The position numbers and the translations under genes were made by a program. Below, piece after piece: positions 1 to 10,680 of a stretch of 64,000 nt of DNA. Origin of the DNA: Smallanthus sonchifolius (Eukaryota; Streptophyta; Magnoliopsida; Asterales; Asteraceae); NCBI GenBank assembly GCA_023525975.1, contig CM042034.1, forward strand, positions 6,641,501-6,705,500. The letters are read 5' to 3'. Within the stretch, counting starts at the first letter, position 1. The number at the start of each line of letters is the position of its first letter. The notes beneath the pieces are model-generated. The model was not told where the DNA came from, searched no databases, and saw only the letters and a list, made by a program, of their open reading frames with translations.

Positions 1-40
1 AACGAGTTGTCGTCGATATAGGTTGATTTATTTATGTTTA

Positions 41-854
41 TCTATATACTAATAAATAAAAAATCTTAGGGGAACACGTGTTACTTTCTACCGTATCATA
101 ACTTTTTTTTCCTCTCTTTTATTAAATAATGATATTAAATAATATACTTTAAATATTTAATATAAATCCAATTATAGATACTTATTATTTAATTATGTAT
201 AATTATATATCATTAACTAAACGAATATAATATGAATTAAAATTTACCAATTACATAAAAAAAATTATTACGCAGTTGAAAAAAATTGTTTAAAAATTAA
301 CTTAACAGAATTTATAACTGTCACGCCAAAGTACATTTTTAAAGACATGTTTCAACGAATGTATGCGATAACATATTACATTACTATGTTAGAATCACAT
401 GTATTACACGGGTTGTATATTGAAAAATGATATAACTTATAAATTTGTAAATACATCTTAACTTGTTAGACTGTTATGACCTTCTCGAGATATATCTAGT
501 GGGAATGTGTGTGTATAACAAATTAGTATTTTTCTTTAGTAAGTTATATTTTGACTTCCTATTATATATTCTTATTTAATATAGTTAATATTTTTCTTTA
601 ATAATATATTTATAATATCATTATTATTTATTAACATAGAAGTGTATTTATTATGAGAGAGAGAGAGACGGAAAACTAATGTGAGGAGTCATGAGAAAGT
701 GACAAGTGTTTATCTTAAACCTTTATTTATTATATAGTATAGATATTTTATTCAAACGTGTAAGACACGAGTTTTAAGGACATAAACTTTTTATTACTAA
801 GTATAGAATATTACATTTATTCAACCCGTGTAATACAATGGATTCTAACATAGT
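41..854 (+). mobile_element. Helitron-like non-autonomous element H1, interrupted
   Basis: The element begins TCTATATACTAATAAAT, a Helitron-like 5' end, and ends near 854 with a CCCGTGTAATACA-type hairpin followed by CTAACATAGT, a decayed CTRRT end. Its body aligns by eye to the copy at 19365-19870, including the shared stretches AACTTAACAGA and ATAACTGTCACG. The segment 383-743 is a second element inserted into it, so H1 consists of 41-382 plus 744-854. It has no coding capacity. The assignment to Helitrons rests on the two ends only; a MITE-like origin is possible. Confidence 0.5.
383..743 (-). mobile_element. Helitron-like element H2 nested in H1
   Basis: Read on the minus strand it starts TCTATACTATATAATAAAT at 743 and ends near 383 with a hairpin (CCCGTGTAATACATG) followed by CTAACATAGT. 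H1 sequence resumes directly on both sides, so this is a nested insertion. It has no ORF. A close relative lies at 865-1184. Confidence 0.5.
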
Positions 855-864
855 TATATTATAT

Positions 865-1184
865 ACTTGGTTAGAATCCCGTGTATTATACGAGATTGTA
901 TATTAAAAAAGATAAAACTTATAAATTTGTAAATACTTCATCAAGTGAAAATGTGTGTGTATATAACATATTACTATTTTTCTTTAATTAGTTATATTTT
1001 GATTTCCTATTATATATTCTTATTTAATATAATTAATATTCTTCTTTAATAATATATTTATAATATCATTAATATTTAATAAAATAGATACGCATTTATT
1101 AGGAGAGAGAGACGGAAAAATCAATGTGAGGAGGCATGAGAAAATGACAAGCGTCCACCTTAAACATTTATTTATTAGTATAGA
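865..1184 (-). mobile_element. Helitron-like element H3, sister of H2
   Basis: It is nearly collinear with 383-743: the same TATTATATATTCTTATTTAAT core, the same GAGAGAGAGACGG box, and the same minus-strand 5' end TCTATACTAATAAAT. The 3' hairpin (CGTGTATTATACG) and CTAACCAAGT end are at 865. It is non-coding. Confidence 0.5.
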
Positions 1185-1218
1185 TTAATTCAGTTCAAAG
1201 AAAAGTTATAAAAAATCA

Positions 1219-1315
1219 TTTTGCGACGACATGTCATCAGGATAGATTTTCTAAATGACGGGTTAAATCTCAGGTATCCCGCCTAATCTATGATGACGAC
1301 ACGTCGTCAGGACCG
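1219..1315. repeat. Relic CACTA-type subterminal palindromes
   Basis: Two degenerate copies (GCGACGACATGTCATCAGG and GATGACGACACGTCGTCAGG) of the palindrome that fills the ends of the CACTA element at 20847-45131. A similar fragment (GTTGTCGTCGATATAGG) lies at 5-21. No transposon boundary is recognisable. Confidence 0.45.
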
Positions 1316-1360
1316 ATGAAAAAAACCTAAAAATCTAAACCGGCCTATTGTGATGACAGG

Positions 1361-2170
1361 TTCTCAGTGTACACATCCTATAACTAACAATCAGTTAAGT
1401 AGCTTTCATGTTATATACATGGTGATGTTTAAGTAGGGGTGTTAAGTGATGGTTAACCGACATTCAGTTAAGCGGAAAATATCATATAACTAACAATCAG
1501 TTAAGTAGCTTGTCGGTTTTATTACCTGATCATTATTTATCGTTAAATGTATTTTCAAAAGTAAATACCTTCCATTCAAGTATGCAACATCGGTAACTGA
1601 GAATTCCATAACATAAATGGTGAGTCTTATATCATCATATTGCAAGTTCAATACCTATGTTTTCTTATGAAAGATTCTTACTGCGGATTATGTTTTTATA
1701 CGATCACCTTCTATGCTTCACTAACTGGTAGGTAGTGATCACTTTCTATGTTTCATTAAATAAGGCCGTGATCACCTAACTCTTGTGTTATTAACAATGG
1801 TAGTGACACTAAATACAATTGTCCAAGTAAGAATGGTAGTGATCACCAAATAGAGGATATAAAGATAACATGATAAGGGCATGAAAGCTCTTTCTTTTGT
1901 TTGCTCTTGATTTTCTTGATCTTTGATATTTGATCTTCTCAAAATAATTTGATGATATGAAAGGAAGGAGAGAGATATCCGTTTGATATAAATGTGAGAG
2001 TATTTGTGAGTAAAATGTGAGTGTGAACGTTAGACAAGGCTTCTTTTATAATAGGGTCAAGATAAAAGGTTGAAGCCACCAAAGCTGCCACCTTGACGAT
2101 CGACTGTCGGCCTAGGGCCAGCTTTGATGCTTATTTTTTTATCTGTTGTCACGCTCTAAAGATAGATTGA
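1361..2170. other. No gene recognised; short direct repeats
   Basis: No ORF of note. ATAACTAACAATCAGTTAAG occurs twice, near 1379 and 1486, about 107 bp apart. The 1650-1870 part is rich in GATCAC motifs (AGTGATCACTTTCTATG and variants). I see no splice-supported exon. Confidence 0.5.
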
Positions 2171-2375
2171 AGATGATTCCAACAATACATATTTCAAATT
2201 TCAAATTCAAAATAATACTTTGGCAAAAGCTTATAAAGATTCACAAAAGCAAGGGATATAGTTTCCTAATTTGTTTTGGCTTTAATCCATTCAAGAATGT
2301 TTATTTTATATGAATAGATGTTAGGACTTTACTACCCATACAATATTCACCTTCTTGATTTTGAAATTTAATTTC

Positions 2376-2480
2376 AAATTAATACTTGACATTTGTTTAT
2401 AAATAAAGTAAGTTACAGAGATTATCCTTTAGTTACATATCAAATTAATACTTGACATTTGTTTATAAATAAAGTAAGTT
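2376..2480. repeat. Tandem duplication, about 65-bp period
   Basis: The block AAATTAATACTTGACATTTG followed by TTTATAAATAAAGTAAGTT is present twice in direct orientation with almost no divergence, which indicates a recent local duplication in otherwise unassigned AT-rich DNA. Confidence 0.7.
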
Positions 2481-4110
2481 CAAAATCATACTTTTGGTAC
2501 AGGGGATTTAATGTAAATATTGAATTTTGATATCAAAATTATCGGTCTGAAAGTTTTTAATCCCAAATATTTCCCCTTGAATCAATATTTGGTCAACCCG
2601 ATATTCCAATTTTGACTTTCAAGTGTTACAATTTAGTACTTTAGAGATTCCTTTAAGCATGGAAAAACATAAAACATCCATAATCACATCTAACGATCTA
2701 GAAACATAGAACTGAAACAAACAAACTTAAACAAAAAACATCATCTTAATTATAAGAAATAACGAATTAGGTTTCAAGTTTTAAAATTAAACAACTCGAG
2801 AGATAAACTAGGGATGAATACACAAGATCAACGCGGTCTTCGTTATAATGCCAAGAACCTTCGACCTTAATGACAACGAACGAGTATCTAAGTGGAACCA
2901 TACTCGCTTTATGCGAAAAACATTTTTTCTTGTCAAGTTTTATAAAAATGTTTTGAGGAAAATGACCTTTTAATTTATTTTTATAAATCATAAGATTACT
3001 TTAGAAAACATTTTAATCATTCTCACTCCATATCATATTTTTGTTGTTTGTTGTCATGCTTTTCGCCTATCAGGTGTCGGTTTTAATTTCTTCATTGAGA
3101 GGAACATGACCGGTAAGTTAGTTTTGATAATATAAGGCCTGTAGGAAAGGTTGTATTATATCGCTAACAGTGGTTTGATAATATAAGGTCAATAGGAAAT
3201 GTTATAATCAAGTGTGTTATTTTGGTTGGCTGCTTTAGGAATCGCTAATAGTGGTGTTACGAGCCCTAACCGTGAAACCACTCAATTCGCTCATCGGTTT
3301 GGTTTCACGATTGATTTTAAGTTTATTTTGGTTGGCTACTTTAGGAATCTTCAAAGCATATCGAATAGTTTGGTTTATGGTTTTTGCTCGAAACCGGTCA
3401 GAAAAAATCGAACGTGATCGTAGGATTTTGGGTTGTTTAACCTCTTATATTTCGCTCGGATTTTTAATTACTTAAGTTGGATTATCACATGATTGATTTA
3501 TGCTTAACAATAATATACATGGAGTCTGCCTTTTAAGTTTTAACTCTTGAAACCTTATCAATTCTTTATTCTTTGTCACATTTTTTGCTTTTTATTATTA
3601 TAAAGTAAATCAAATTCAAACCGTTGATGGTTTAATTTCTAACGGTTTAGATATAGTTTTCAACACTGTGGTTCTAGTTTACAATGATCAAAAGCCATTA
3701 CTAAGAGATTGGCTCATGGTTTGCCAAAGAACCATTAAAAACGCGTCGTAAACTCTCTAACCACTAATCCTTTCTTTTTTTTTTGCTAGCCTTTTATTTT
3801 CTAGCGCTGACCAAAATGTGTTCGTATTATTCTTAATTTGTATTATAACTTAAATTATTTTATTTTTTTTAATTTGAAACATAATTACATTAAAATATAT
3901 ATGGATAATACTAAAGTTACCGAAGAAAGTTTAAGTCATTTTCAATGTATTTATTTTATCTTTGAAGATAATGGCCAGGTGAGAAGATTTCACCTCCTTT
4001 GACCAAGATTCTTTGAAATCCTAGCTACAGGACTTAAAGCCATGATCTACGCAGATTTAATTCTCAGATGGAGTTTCAAGAATTTATCTTCTTGTGGTAT
4101 GATACAAGGA
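2481..4110. other. Gene-free AT-rich stretch
   Basis: Only short overlapping ORFs without recognisable domains. There is a partial direct duplication around 3120-3260 (GTTTGATAATATAAGG twice) and another of TTTTGGTTGGCT with CTTTAGGAATC near 3220 and 3330. No element ends or exons identified. Confidence 0.4.
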
Positions 4111-4115
4111 AATCA

Positions 4116-4330
4116 CACTAGACCGACTATGCCTATCCAGACAACATATGTCGTCGGGAAAGGTCAAACACTAATTTTGGGTTGTGAGACCCTATACCGA
4201 CGACGTGTCGTCGGATAGGGTTGGATCAGATGTAGGGAAAACTGGGAGCCCAATATTTCACTGGTGGACCTATCCCGACTTCTGTTTATGTCCACATAGG
4301 ACTTCTATTGGTCGCTTGAAGGCCTGAAGA
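4116..4330 (+). mobile_element. CACTA left-terminus relic
   Basis: It starts CACTAGACCGACTATG and contains CCGACGACGTGTCGTCGG, followed by a stretch alignable to 21060-21140 of the large CACTA element (GGGTTG, AGATG, GGGAAAA and GCCCAAT blocks in the same order). It is a truncated end of the same or a sister family, without a right terminus. Confidence 0.55.
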
Positions 4331-4714
4331 ACGAATTCTAGCTCGTGATGGATCGGGTTATAATCATGGCAAACTCTTATTCACTGGATGATGGGCAATC
4401 GATGCAAATGGGCGCAATTCATTAGAACAAGCACCATGGATGAGGTTGTGGCTTCAAGGCTCGAGGTTGCGACTTTGATCGAAGAAAGGGAGGCCGGTTT
4501 GACTCCAATATTAATCGCAAAGAACCAATAAAGGTGATCACATCAAGTGCTTTATTACGAAACATATACACGCCTGAGTATCCAAATTCCAATAAAAGGG
4601 ACGCCAAAACCAATCTAAACTAAACCCAAGAGGATCAACTAGCTCTTCTAATGACGAAATGTGTCTAAGTAAATCTTAATTTGGTGCTTTTAAATTTTTT
4701 TAATGTCTTTCTAA

Positions 4715-5446
4715 AATGGCATGGTATGGAGGAAGTGTGTGTTACTTAGATAACGGAGCTAGTAATCATATGACAGACACGAAAGATTACTTCTCTGAGT
4801 TGGATGAACGAATTGTTGGTAGAGTATGATTTGGTGATGATTGAACGGTTGATATAAATGGAAAAGGGTGAATCTTGTTAGAATGCGAAAACGATGAACA
4901 ACCGCTCATTCTGGAGGTTTAATTTATCCCGATTCATGTAGCAATATTTGAAGTCTTAGGCAGATCACCGAAATAGGACACAAAGTGTTGTTGGAAGAAC
5001 AATTTTTATGAAGGTAACCAAGCCTGAAAATAGGCTTTATCAGATTGTTTAAACACCATCTCACTAGTGTGTTTATCCGAAATAGCAACAAAATGTTGCC
5101 TTAACATCTTGCGAGGCAGAGTTCATGACCACAACCACAAGGTGTCAAGCGCTTTGGTTACGAAGAAGTCTACGTGAAGAATTAATCGAGTGGAAAATAG
5201 GACAAATGAAGATGCGAGTTACAAAATGACAATTGCATTGATAAAAACCCAGTGTTTTATGGAAGGGTAAACATATTGACATGTGGTATTACTTCATTCA
5301 TGAATGTGTTGAAAAGTAACAAATCGCAATGGAACATGTAAGTGGTGAAGAACAATATGTGCAGACGTTTAGACAAAGGCACTTCCAAGGATATGCGGGA
5401 ACCTTTGGGTGTCGAAGATCTCTTAGATAGATGTCAAAATTAAGAA
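4715..5446 (+). pseudogene. Ty1/copia polyprotein relic (protease joined to RNase H)
   Basis: The first part translates with stops to a copia protease region: YLDNGASNHMTDTKDYFSEL, then FGDD and INGKGRILLEC, ending near RLYQIV at about 5050. The second part matches the RNase H end of the family: CEAEFM, QALWLR, then KNPVFYGR and EHVSGEEQ-like pieces in shifting frames. Integrase and reverse transcriptase, which normally lie between, are absent, so a large internal deletion joined the ends. Many frameshifts and stops make this an old, inactive copy. Confidence 0.75.
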
Positions 5447-5452
5447 GGAGAT

Positions 5453-5690
5453 TGTTGATGATAACCTTGACTCGGAAAGAGTTCAAAGATTAACACAATG
5501 GCAAAGAGTGTTAATTAATCCAAGTAACTAATTGTTTCTTTAGTTTTTTTTTGGTAATTGTTTCCCTTTATTTGTTTTAGAGTTATCAGTTATCTTTCAA
5601 CCAATAATTCATCACATAAAAAGTATAAAACCACTGTGTAATTCAATTCAAACCCTAAAAATAGCATTCATCATGTACAAGTACCCATCA
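5453..5690 (+). repeat. Probable 3' LTR start of the copia relic
   Basis: A polypurine-like run (AAGAAGGAGATTG) directly precedes TGTTGATGATAACC, the expected position and form of a copia 3' LTR. A TATA-like AAAAGTATAAAACC lies near 5620. The right boundary is not defined; the DUF1635 gene's 3' flank runs into this sequence. Confidence 0.45.
5567..5572 (-). terminator. Possible polyadenylation signal of the DUF1635 gene
   Basis: AATAAA on the minus strand about 205 bp downstream of the stop codon at 5777-5779. It lies inside the probable copia LTR. Confidence 0.35.
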
Positions 5691-5776
5691 TCCGTCAAAA
5701 CCCATCAAACTCCTTTACAAAAAGAGAAAAAAAAAGTGCAAAAGGGAAAGGGAAAAAACAACCTTTTTTCATGATC

Positions 5777-7617
5777 CTATCGAAACCTTTGCCTCTTTTC
5801 AACCTGACCAAAGTTACTAGCTTCCATCCTCCATTCACAGTTGCTAGAACTCATATCATTAAAACTCAATATACTTCCACCACCACCACCAATCATTTGA
5901 GAAAAACTCCCATAAGGCATCTCAGATTGTTGTTGCCATTGTTTTGTCATCATTGTACTTTGATTCGGACCGCCATTGCATACAAACTTCGGTGGTGACA
6001 ACTTCCCCCAAATGGGAAGAGGGTTTGATGCAAATAGTGTTTGCAAAAGCGGACCGGCTTCCATAACAGCTTTTAGTAAATTCCCTTTCTGTGGCAATGC
6101 CTTTCCTTTGATCATACTCTCCATCATCATTGTGTTGATGTTAGAGAGCTCATGGGAGGTTACCGGATCAAAAACTGAATTGACAGGCGATGAACAATGT
6201 TTGTATGCATCAGAAAGACTGTTTGATTCTGCGATACTTGAGTTGGCGTTCGCAGGTTTAATTAAAGGGTACTGATGATGTTGATGATTTTGCTCAATCG
6301 CGAAGCAATCATGGATGGATTTGTTAACAGAAGGAGTAAACTTGTTGAGTAGTTTCTGTATTTGATCTCTTGCTTCATCTCTTTCATTACAAACAAGTTT
6401 TAAGAGGTGTAACAATTGTTTAACTGATTCAGTGTTCTTATTCATTTCTTCATTTGCTTTTGCTTTTACTGCCTCGAGTTCGAGTGTGGTGTAATGAATC
6501 TTGAGATGCAGTTCATCATTGCTCTACAATTTCGAAAAAATACAAAATAATTAATAGATGATTGCAAGAATAGGTTTTTTTAAAATTAACATCATATGTA
6601 ATTTTTTTATAATATTTACACAATGTAAACATTATCAAGAAACATTGTTAGGAAGATTGATAGAAGTTTAGGAAAGAAAAACAAATTACAATTGATATGT
6701 ATTTTTTATAAATATATACACAATGTAAACATTATTAACTTCTAGTAATTTACCATAAAATACAAAAAAAAATTTAAAATAAAGATTGGGATACAAACTA
6801 CAAAATTAACTGGTGAAAACATGGATACAAGTAACTAATACGTTTTTTTTATAAATCCATTGAGAATAAAATATATATTTGGAGCATGCAAATGTGATTA
6901 TCTCACTAGAACATATATTACACACTATAATGTTTTTTTTTCCGATCACAAACAAGAGAAATTCAAGATCTTCACATGGAGTAATCCAACAAATATATAC
7001 CAGAAAAGTTGTATCTGAAATATAATATAATGCTTAATTAAAGATGATGATTTGCAAACAACAAAACAAACAACACGAATTTAGGGAATTTTTGCTACTC
7101 TAGTAGACTTTTGAAAATGGTTTTGATTTTCCAGTGAAATTTGAATTCAAAATAGTTTATAAGTAATCTGCTCCTGAGATAAAGAATTCAAGAGTTCTGA
7201 CAAAACCGCTCCTTTAATCACCGTGTAGTAATACCTTGAATAGTGCGGATTACCTCGAATCCACTATCTCAATGAGCAGATTACTTAGAAACAATTTTGA
7301 ATTCAAGTTTTACCTAGATATCGAAACCATTTTCCTAAGTACACTAAAAAGTTTTCACCTCCTTGGAATAAAAAAAACGTTAAGAGGAAATCAATATTAA
7401 AGAAATAAAACATTTTATTTGAAGAATTAATTTCTTCAGATCTAAATTCAAGAGATTTGGTAAGAATTCTAGAAAAGTTGTAAAAAGCAAAGATTCTTCT
7501 CCCTACTATGAAGTAAAAGCATGTATAGTTGGTCTATATTACTACTATATGAAGAGCAAAAATAAATGAACGATGACCAACCTCTTGATGACTCCATAAA
7601 GATGCCATTTCTTCCAT
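5777..7617 (-). CDS. DUF1635 family protein, two exons, 260 aa
   Basis: Exon 1 (7582-7617) encodes only MEEMASLWSHQE and ends GAG|GT. Exon 2 (5777-6523) follows TTGTAG| and continues in phase with SNDELHLKIHYTTLELEAVK. The N-terminal third reads KQLLHLLKLVCNERDEARDQ and IQKLLNKF, the helical, probably coiled-coil block typical of plant DUF1635 proteins, which characteristically begin with a WS-x-QE box and a DEL...YTTLELE motif. The rest is low complexity, with QHHQ, QWQQQ and a GGGGG run, ending EKRQRFR. The biochemical function of the family is not known. The intron is 1058 bp and contains an inverted-repeat MITE. No stops or frameshifts are seen, so the gene appears intact. A TATA-like box lies at 7715-7726. 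The very short first exon is easily missed by gene finders, which would start at the internal Met at 6445. Confidence 0.88.
7094..7350. mobile_element. MITE-like inverted repeat in the DUF1635 intron
   Basis: Two arms of about 100 bp (around 7094-7195 and 7240-7350) are reverse complements with moderate divergence. Matching landmarks are GAAAATGGTTT, TTGAATTCAAAAT and AAGTAATCTGCTC on the left and their complements on the right. Transcribed as part of the pre-mRNA it would form a long hairpin. There is no coding capacity; the superfamily is undetermined. Confidence 0.65.
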
Positions 7618-7714
7618 ATGTGTTGAAAGAAAGCAGAAGGGGAGATGAAGAGAGGAGCACTCGAATATCTTATAGAACACACATCAACAAAAAGACAGAG
7701 AGAAAAAGACACAT

Positions 7715-7726
7715 TATTATATAAAC
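7715..7726 (-). promoter_or_regulatory. TATA-like box upstream of the DUF1635 gene
   Basis: The minus strand reads TTTATATAATAA about 100 bp upstream of the ATG, which would place a start site near 7690 and give a short leader of about 70 nt that is pyrimidine-rich in the sense direction. Predicted from sequence and spacing only. Confidence 0.4.
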
Positions 7727-8271
7727 AATTAAAAATTAAGGGACAAAATTGGGTTGTAGCCTATAGGGCATCTCTTAAATTACAGCAAGGAAAAATTAAA
7801 AGTTTAAATATGAAATATCATGAGCAATACATTAAATTATGTTTTACTATATGCATTAGCTGGAAACGATAAAATAGCCTTTTCACAAAGCAAATTTTCG
7901 TTGACGTGTAACATAGTTTTTATATAATACAACGTTTATATAAAATCTGATAAAGTTTACGCGGTTTATCTACGTACGTAAAAATAGAAATGGAAAGAAT
8001 ATAAAGGAATCTAATTTGTTTATAAACAAGTGAATTTGTTTTGGAATTGTTTGACATTTCCTTCCTCAGCTTGATCATTATTAGTACGCGTTTTCAGTTT
8101 CAAAATAATTACTTTTTTATCTTATACCACAATTTTTTATTATTTTTCCCGTGGTAAAAGAGTATGTACCAAAAAAAGTTTTGACGAAGAGCAAAATAGT
8201 TAAAAGATGATGAAGTTTGTGTTACATTATAAGAAAAATGATAATAGATAGTCACCTCCGATAATCATGAA
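7727..8271. other. Upstream region of the DUF1635 gene, no gene
   Basis: AT-rich sequence without recognisable coding or repeat structure. It presumably holds the promoter of the minus-strand DUF1635 gene. Confidence 0.4.
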
Positions 8272-8697
8272 TAGTGTTTTCGGAACCGGATTAGTCCTGT
8301 CAGATTGAAAACCGGTCATGAAACCGGTTCGGTTATGTTTATTTGGGTTGTTTCCGTTTAAACTGGCCGATTGTCGGTCGGACTTGTGAACTAGACAAGG
8401 TGGCCGGACAAGAATTAAAAAAATATATTTTTATTTTTGTTTTATGCCTTGAAAATCTTATTTTTTGATTAATTTAATATTCTATGATCCGTATTTTATT
8501 TATTTAAGTATTCATACTTAAGATTATAAATCCATATTAAAACATACAATATTTTCTTATTCCAGTTTTAAATTAAATATACATAAATAGTTTTTATTTT
8601 TATATTGTTTATAATGTAATCCGGTTCGACCATTCTGACTAGTAGACTTGTAAATAAGGAGATCCATTCATTTTCTGGTCTTGTTCTGAAAATATTA
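8272..8697. mobile_element. MITE-like element with AACCGG-rich ends
   Basis: The left end (TAGTGTTTTCGGAACCGGA) and the reverse complement of the right end (TAATATTTTCAGAACAAGA) form an imperfect terminal inverted repeat. Several AACCGGTTCGG-type words lie inside each end and the middle is AT-rich. No ORF. A non-autonomous DNA transposon is likely; no clear target duplication is seen. Confidence 0.4.
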
Positions 8698-9830
8698 GTT
8701 ATAAACATCATAAATATTGATACGTAAAACATGAATCAAATAAGTAATATCATTTTGTAAGCTAGGATGAAACATTAGTCAAGCATATGTACGTAAGTAT
8801 AACCAAGGGCGAAGTATAGTTATGGCCCGGGGGGCGATTTTTCGCTTAATAGTGTTAGTTTATACGTATTAGGCCGATTTTTCGCTCAGTAGTTAATTTA
8901 TATGTATTCGGCCGAAATTTTTATAGTTCTGGCCCCCTTGATAGGAAAAAAAAATCCTAGCCCCCATGCGTTTTTCTTCAAGTTTTGCCATTAAATAACA
9001 TAAAATCTTTTCTTCCCCTAAATCATTAGATATGACGATGGCCGGATATTGTTAATATCAATCCTATATCCGGTTATAAAATTGTATCTCATACCCGTTA
9101 CCCAATACCTATTGGCTTGGTGGATATCAGATATACACGTTTATGATCTTATAGTGTTAAAATTTACACAATGAGAAGCCTTTTTTTTTATTCCGATCTT
9201 AAACTCACCTAAATTACATTTAAAGTATAAAATATTCAATTGTACTTTTTATAATTCTATAGTTTCAATAATTTAAAATTTCTTACAACTTTGACATACT
9301 AATTATTATGTTTTAAAATTATATGATATATTAATAGATTTACATTTTATGCGGGTAAAATGGTTCATTTAATACCATGCGTGTCCTAAACCCATTAATT
9401 TTATTAAACTAATCGCACACTGGTCACATACCCGAATACCGGTCATGAGTGTTTTGAGTTTCTGTTTTCTTGTCTAGTTAGGGTTCGTTTTCATTTATAT
9501 TTTATATAACAAAGCAATTATGAATGGAAATGGGTTAGGTAGCTTGGGAAAAGTTTTGATCATTTCAGTCTAATACTTGATCATAAAAGATTGTGTTCAA
9601 CATTCTGTCTCATACTCTTCAGGTACCCACTACTCCATACCCACTAGGATCCCGAGTGTCCAGAATTTTATGTGGTCAAAATACCTTCTGGGGTTTCCAT
9701 TACACAAAACTTGATCATAATTAAATTCACTTCAACAACAGACTTAGAAATATTAAATACCCAAGTGTAACTGTAACAATTTTTTAAATTTAATAATGTC
9801 AAGTTTTAAACAACCTTGGTATATTAGTTA
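8698..9830. other. No gene; possible decayed hAT-like fragment near 8806-8990
   Basis: AAGGGCGAAGTATAG with a GGCCCGGGGGGCG run near 8806-8835, and CCTAGCCCCCATG near 8960, resemble the GC-rich ends of plant non-autonomous hAT copies. No paired TIR could be fixed. The remainder is AT-rich and featureless. Confidence 0.25.
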
Positions 9831-9876
9831 TATAACACACCATTCTTAAACACGCGGAAGCATAAGTAAAAACCCA

Positions 9877-9916
<40 letters not shown>

Positions 9917-9918
9917 GT

Positions 9919-10047
9919 CCTCGCGTACCGCGAGGGACCAGACCCACAACTCTCGCGTACCGCGAGGGGGCGTCAGGAAAGCAATCCGAGAGACTTGTCT
10001 CTCGCGTACCGCGAGAGAAACCTCTCAGGTTCTTCGCGTACCGCGAG
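9919..10047. repeat. Array of four short hairpins in LTR A
   Basis: Four copies of CTCGCG-TAC-CGCGAG-type hairpins at about 9919-9935, 9950-9968, 9998-10018 and 10031-10049, repeated in the other LTR at about 16770-16900. The core stem is constant while outer bases change on both arms together: CC/GG in copy 1, TCT/AGA in copy 3, wobble pairs in copies 2 and 4. On the element strand they lie about 400-500 nt downstream of the TATA-like motif. Confidence 0.8.
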
Positions 10048-10470
10048 GGACCAGATTTCCAGAAAGTTTCAGTTTTCTCAGCAGCTTTTCTACTTAGCCA
10101 AAATTTCCATCTTTTACCAATATCACTTAACAACAACTTTCCCACAACATAAAAATTGACACAAAACCTTTATCAACATGGTCACACACCAAAAACAAGT
10201 TTTGTTTATCAATTTACAAGCAAAAAGGGGAATTCTACTAATTCATCAAAAACATAAATTTTGCATACGAGAATCCGCCAACGCCTTGGACTTGACTTTG
10301 ACTACTTCGGAGTTTTTCCTACATTCACCACATATAACACCATTAGTAATGAAGATAAATTCATAACAAACAAGTAAATTCCTACTTGTTTCACCCATTC
10401 ACCCATTTGACCCGTTTCCACCCAAATTATCATTTAGGCTATATATTCTTGCACCCTTACTGCAAGTTTC

Positions 10471-10680
10471 AATTATGATCAACACATAATCCATTTCCAT
10501 TATGGCACAAAGACCATAACTCCGTTTCATTTATGATCAACACATGATCCATTTCCATTATGGCACTAGGCCATAACTCCGTTTCGTTTATGATCAACAC
10601 ATGATCCATTTCCATTATGGCACAAGGCCATAACTCCGTTTCGTTTATGGTCAACACATGATCCATTTCCATTATAGATT
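10471..10680. repeat. Tandem repeat of about 51 bp in LTR A
   Basis: Four consecutive copies of a unit containing ATGATCAACACATGATCC, ATTTCCATTATGG and CATAACTCCGTTTC. The same array is at 17319-17530 in the other LTR. Apparent ORFs here are frame readings of the repeat. Confidence 0.85.

Noticed and set aside
9846..10145. 99-codon minus-strand ORF with a poly-Lys run (and its copy at 16699-16995)
   Set aside because: The Lys run is the LTR poly-T tract and the rest reads through the LTR hairpins; no domain.
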